The position numbers were made by a program, and so were the translations under genes. 6,863 bases of DNA from Oscillospiraceae bacterium (GTDB lineage: Bacteria; Bacillota; Clostridia; Oscillospirales; Ruminococcaceae), in assembly GCA_016303195.1 (NCBI GenBank), contig JAEDMD010000105.1:1-6863 (forward strand). The letters are read 5' to 3'. The notes beneath the pieces are model-generated. The model saw nothing but the letters and a program-made list of their open reading frames with translations, did no database searches and was not told where the DNA came from. Below, piece by piece: positions 5,649 through 6,863 of the stretch. The stretch's first letter is position 1; every line of letters begins with the position of its first letter.

Positions 5649-6863
5649 TCAGAGACTATAAAAATACTTTTTATCCTCAAATGCATCCTTGTCATATGAA
5701 GCTGTGTATTCTTTCCATTCATTTTTTTGTAATCAAGGAGAACTTCAAGCACCGAGGGGGAAATGTATTTCCTGATGAATTCCGATCTTTCCGCACATTC
5801 AGCGGCTTCTGAAAGATCAAGGGGAAGACTTCCGACTGAGACATTTTTCTCAGGGAGCGTCTGATTTTCAGAAATGCCTTCCAGTGCGGCATATATCATA
5901 AGTCCGAAAACGAAATACGGCTCACAAACGCAGTCAGCGGCTCTCAGCTCAACAGGGGAGTCGATGCAGTCACAGCTCATTCTGATAAGCTGTTCGCCCT
6001 CATCCTCTGCCCATACGATCTCTCGTGGAGCTGAGAATTCACCGAGCCTTGCGTATGAATTTACAGTAGAATTTGTGAATATGGTGAAGTCACGGATATG
6101 GGACATTATACCTGCGGCGGCGTGTTTCATGATCTCAGCATTTTCGGCAGGCTGTTCCTCAAAAAGATCGCTGTCAGGGAAAATGGTGAAGCTGATATGC
6201 ATACCGTTACCGCAGGCGCTTCTGATAGGCTTAGGCATGAAGCTGGCATGGACTTCATGATTTGCCGCCACTGATTTTACAGCGGATTTGAAGCTGAGGA
6301 AAGTATCAGCCGCTTTAAGTGCAGATGAGGAATTGAAGTCGATCTCATGCTGACCGCATCCGCTTTCGTGACGGGATGAAATGGGATGGATGCCCATTTG
6401 TTCAAGTGTAAGGCAGACATCACGGCGGATATTCTCGCCCTTGTCATCGGGAGCGATATCGCAGTAGCCTGCAAGATCGTGAGGTATTTTTGTGGGAAGT
6501 CCGTTTTCATCCAGCTTGAAAAGAGTGAACTCGCAGGAAGTTCCGAAGCGGAAAGAATAACCTGCGGCAACAGCGGCTTTTGTGGCTTTTTTGAGGAAAT
6601 ATCTTCCGTCGCCTTCAAATGGTGTGCCGTCAGCATATCTGATATAGCAGAACATTCTGATAACCCGTCCCTGCTGAGGCCTCCACGGAAGAACGGTCAT
6701 AGTCTGTGCGTCGGGGAAAAGGAACAGATCCTTTCCCTTAGCAGCTTCAAAGCCTGACAGTTTCCGTGCGGAAATTGCCGCACCCCACTTGAAGGTAGCG
6801 GCAAGTTCCGATGAAAGGATGGAAATATTCTTCAGTCTGCCATGAAGATCGCAGAATGTGAGT
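5649..6863 (-). CDS. Glutamine synthetase-like protein (GSI family), partial at 5' end and frameshifted
   Basis: The gene enters from the right edge; the first full codon is at 6860-6862 and about 400 residues are visible. GSI hallmarks in order: LHGRLKN (beta-grasp), LPWRPQQGRV, TPFEGDGRYFLKKA, DIAPDDKGENIRRD, GQHEIDF, ASFMPKP and GNGMH. Numbering from the first visible residue, the metal ligands E111, E166, E173, H222 and E305 are kept, as are R272, R294 and R307. Positions matching Asp50, Glu129, Glu327 and Arg339 of the Salmonella enzyme read Ser31, Ser109, Ser277 and Gly289, so catalysis is doubtful. A run of seven A (coding strand, 5722-5728) shifts the frame after LLDYKK. One more A restores KNEWKEY and a stop at 5649-5651, 12 bp before the ANTAR start. 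Uncorrected, the frame runs to 5582 into the ANTAR gene. It probably leads the operon with the ANTAR gene and purF. Confidence 0.88.

Overview
The window looks like chromosome from a low-to-mid GC Gram-positive anaerobe of the class Clostridia, most likely Ruminococcus or a close relative. This is inferred from the strong AGGAGG ribosome sites, sigma-A type promoters, a serine-rich lipoprotein, a BspA-type leucine-rich-repeat protein, and a glutamine-synthetase/ANTAR gene pair. I see no mobile element, CRISPR array, tRNA or rRNA.

Layout. Left edge (1-199): a C-rich stretch, a rho-independent terminator for something upstream of the window, and a promoter. A plus-strand NUDIX hydrolase follows (200-664), with a possible 29-codon membrane peptide directly behind it (666-755). 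Everything else is on the minus strand. Read in the direction of transcription, from right to left, it holds: a glutamine-synthetase-like gene whose start lies beyond the right edge (5649-6863); an ANTAR-domain RNA-binding regulator (5055-5636); purF (3606-5027); a cytosolic leucine-rich-repeat protein with a zinc ribbon at each end (2260-3402); a lipoprotein broken by a frameshift (1436-2172); and a GNAT acetyltransferase (747-1280). The last three each have their own promoter. The leucine-rich-repeat and lipoprotein genes each end in a clear terminator, so they look like separate transcription units. The first three are tightly spaced and look like one operon.

How they fit together. The GS-like gene, the ANTAR regulator and purF form a glutamine-centred cluster: PurF spends glutamine in the first committed step of purine synthesis, and an ANTAR protein next to a glutamine synthetase recalls NitR of Clostridium saccharobutylicum. 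Two points stand out. The GS-like protein has lost several residues that are catalytic in the GSI family. The ANTAR protein's receiver domain has Asn in place of the phosphoacceptor Asp. Together they suggest a non-catalytic, non-phosphorelay sensing module rather than a plain biosynthetic operon.

Sequence quality. At least two genes (GS-like and lipoprotein) are broken by what look like one-base losses in homopolymer runs, with a possible third event at the lipoprotein C-terminus. This pattern fits sequencing or assembly error as well as it fits gene decay.
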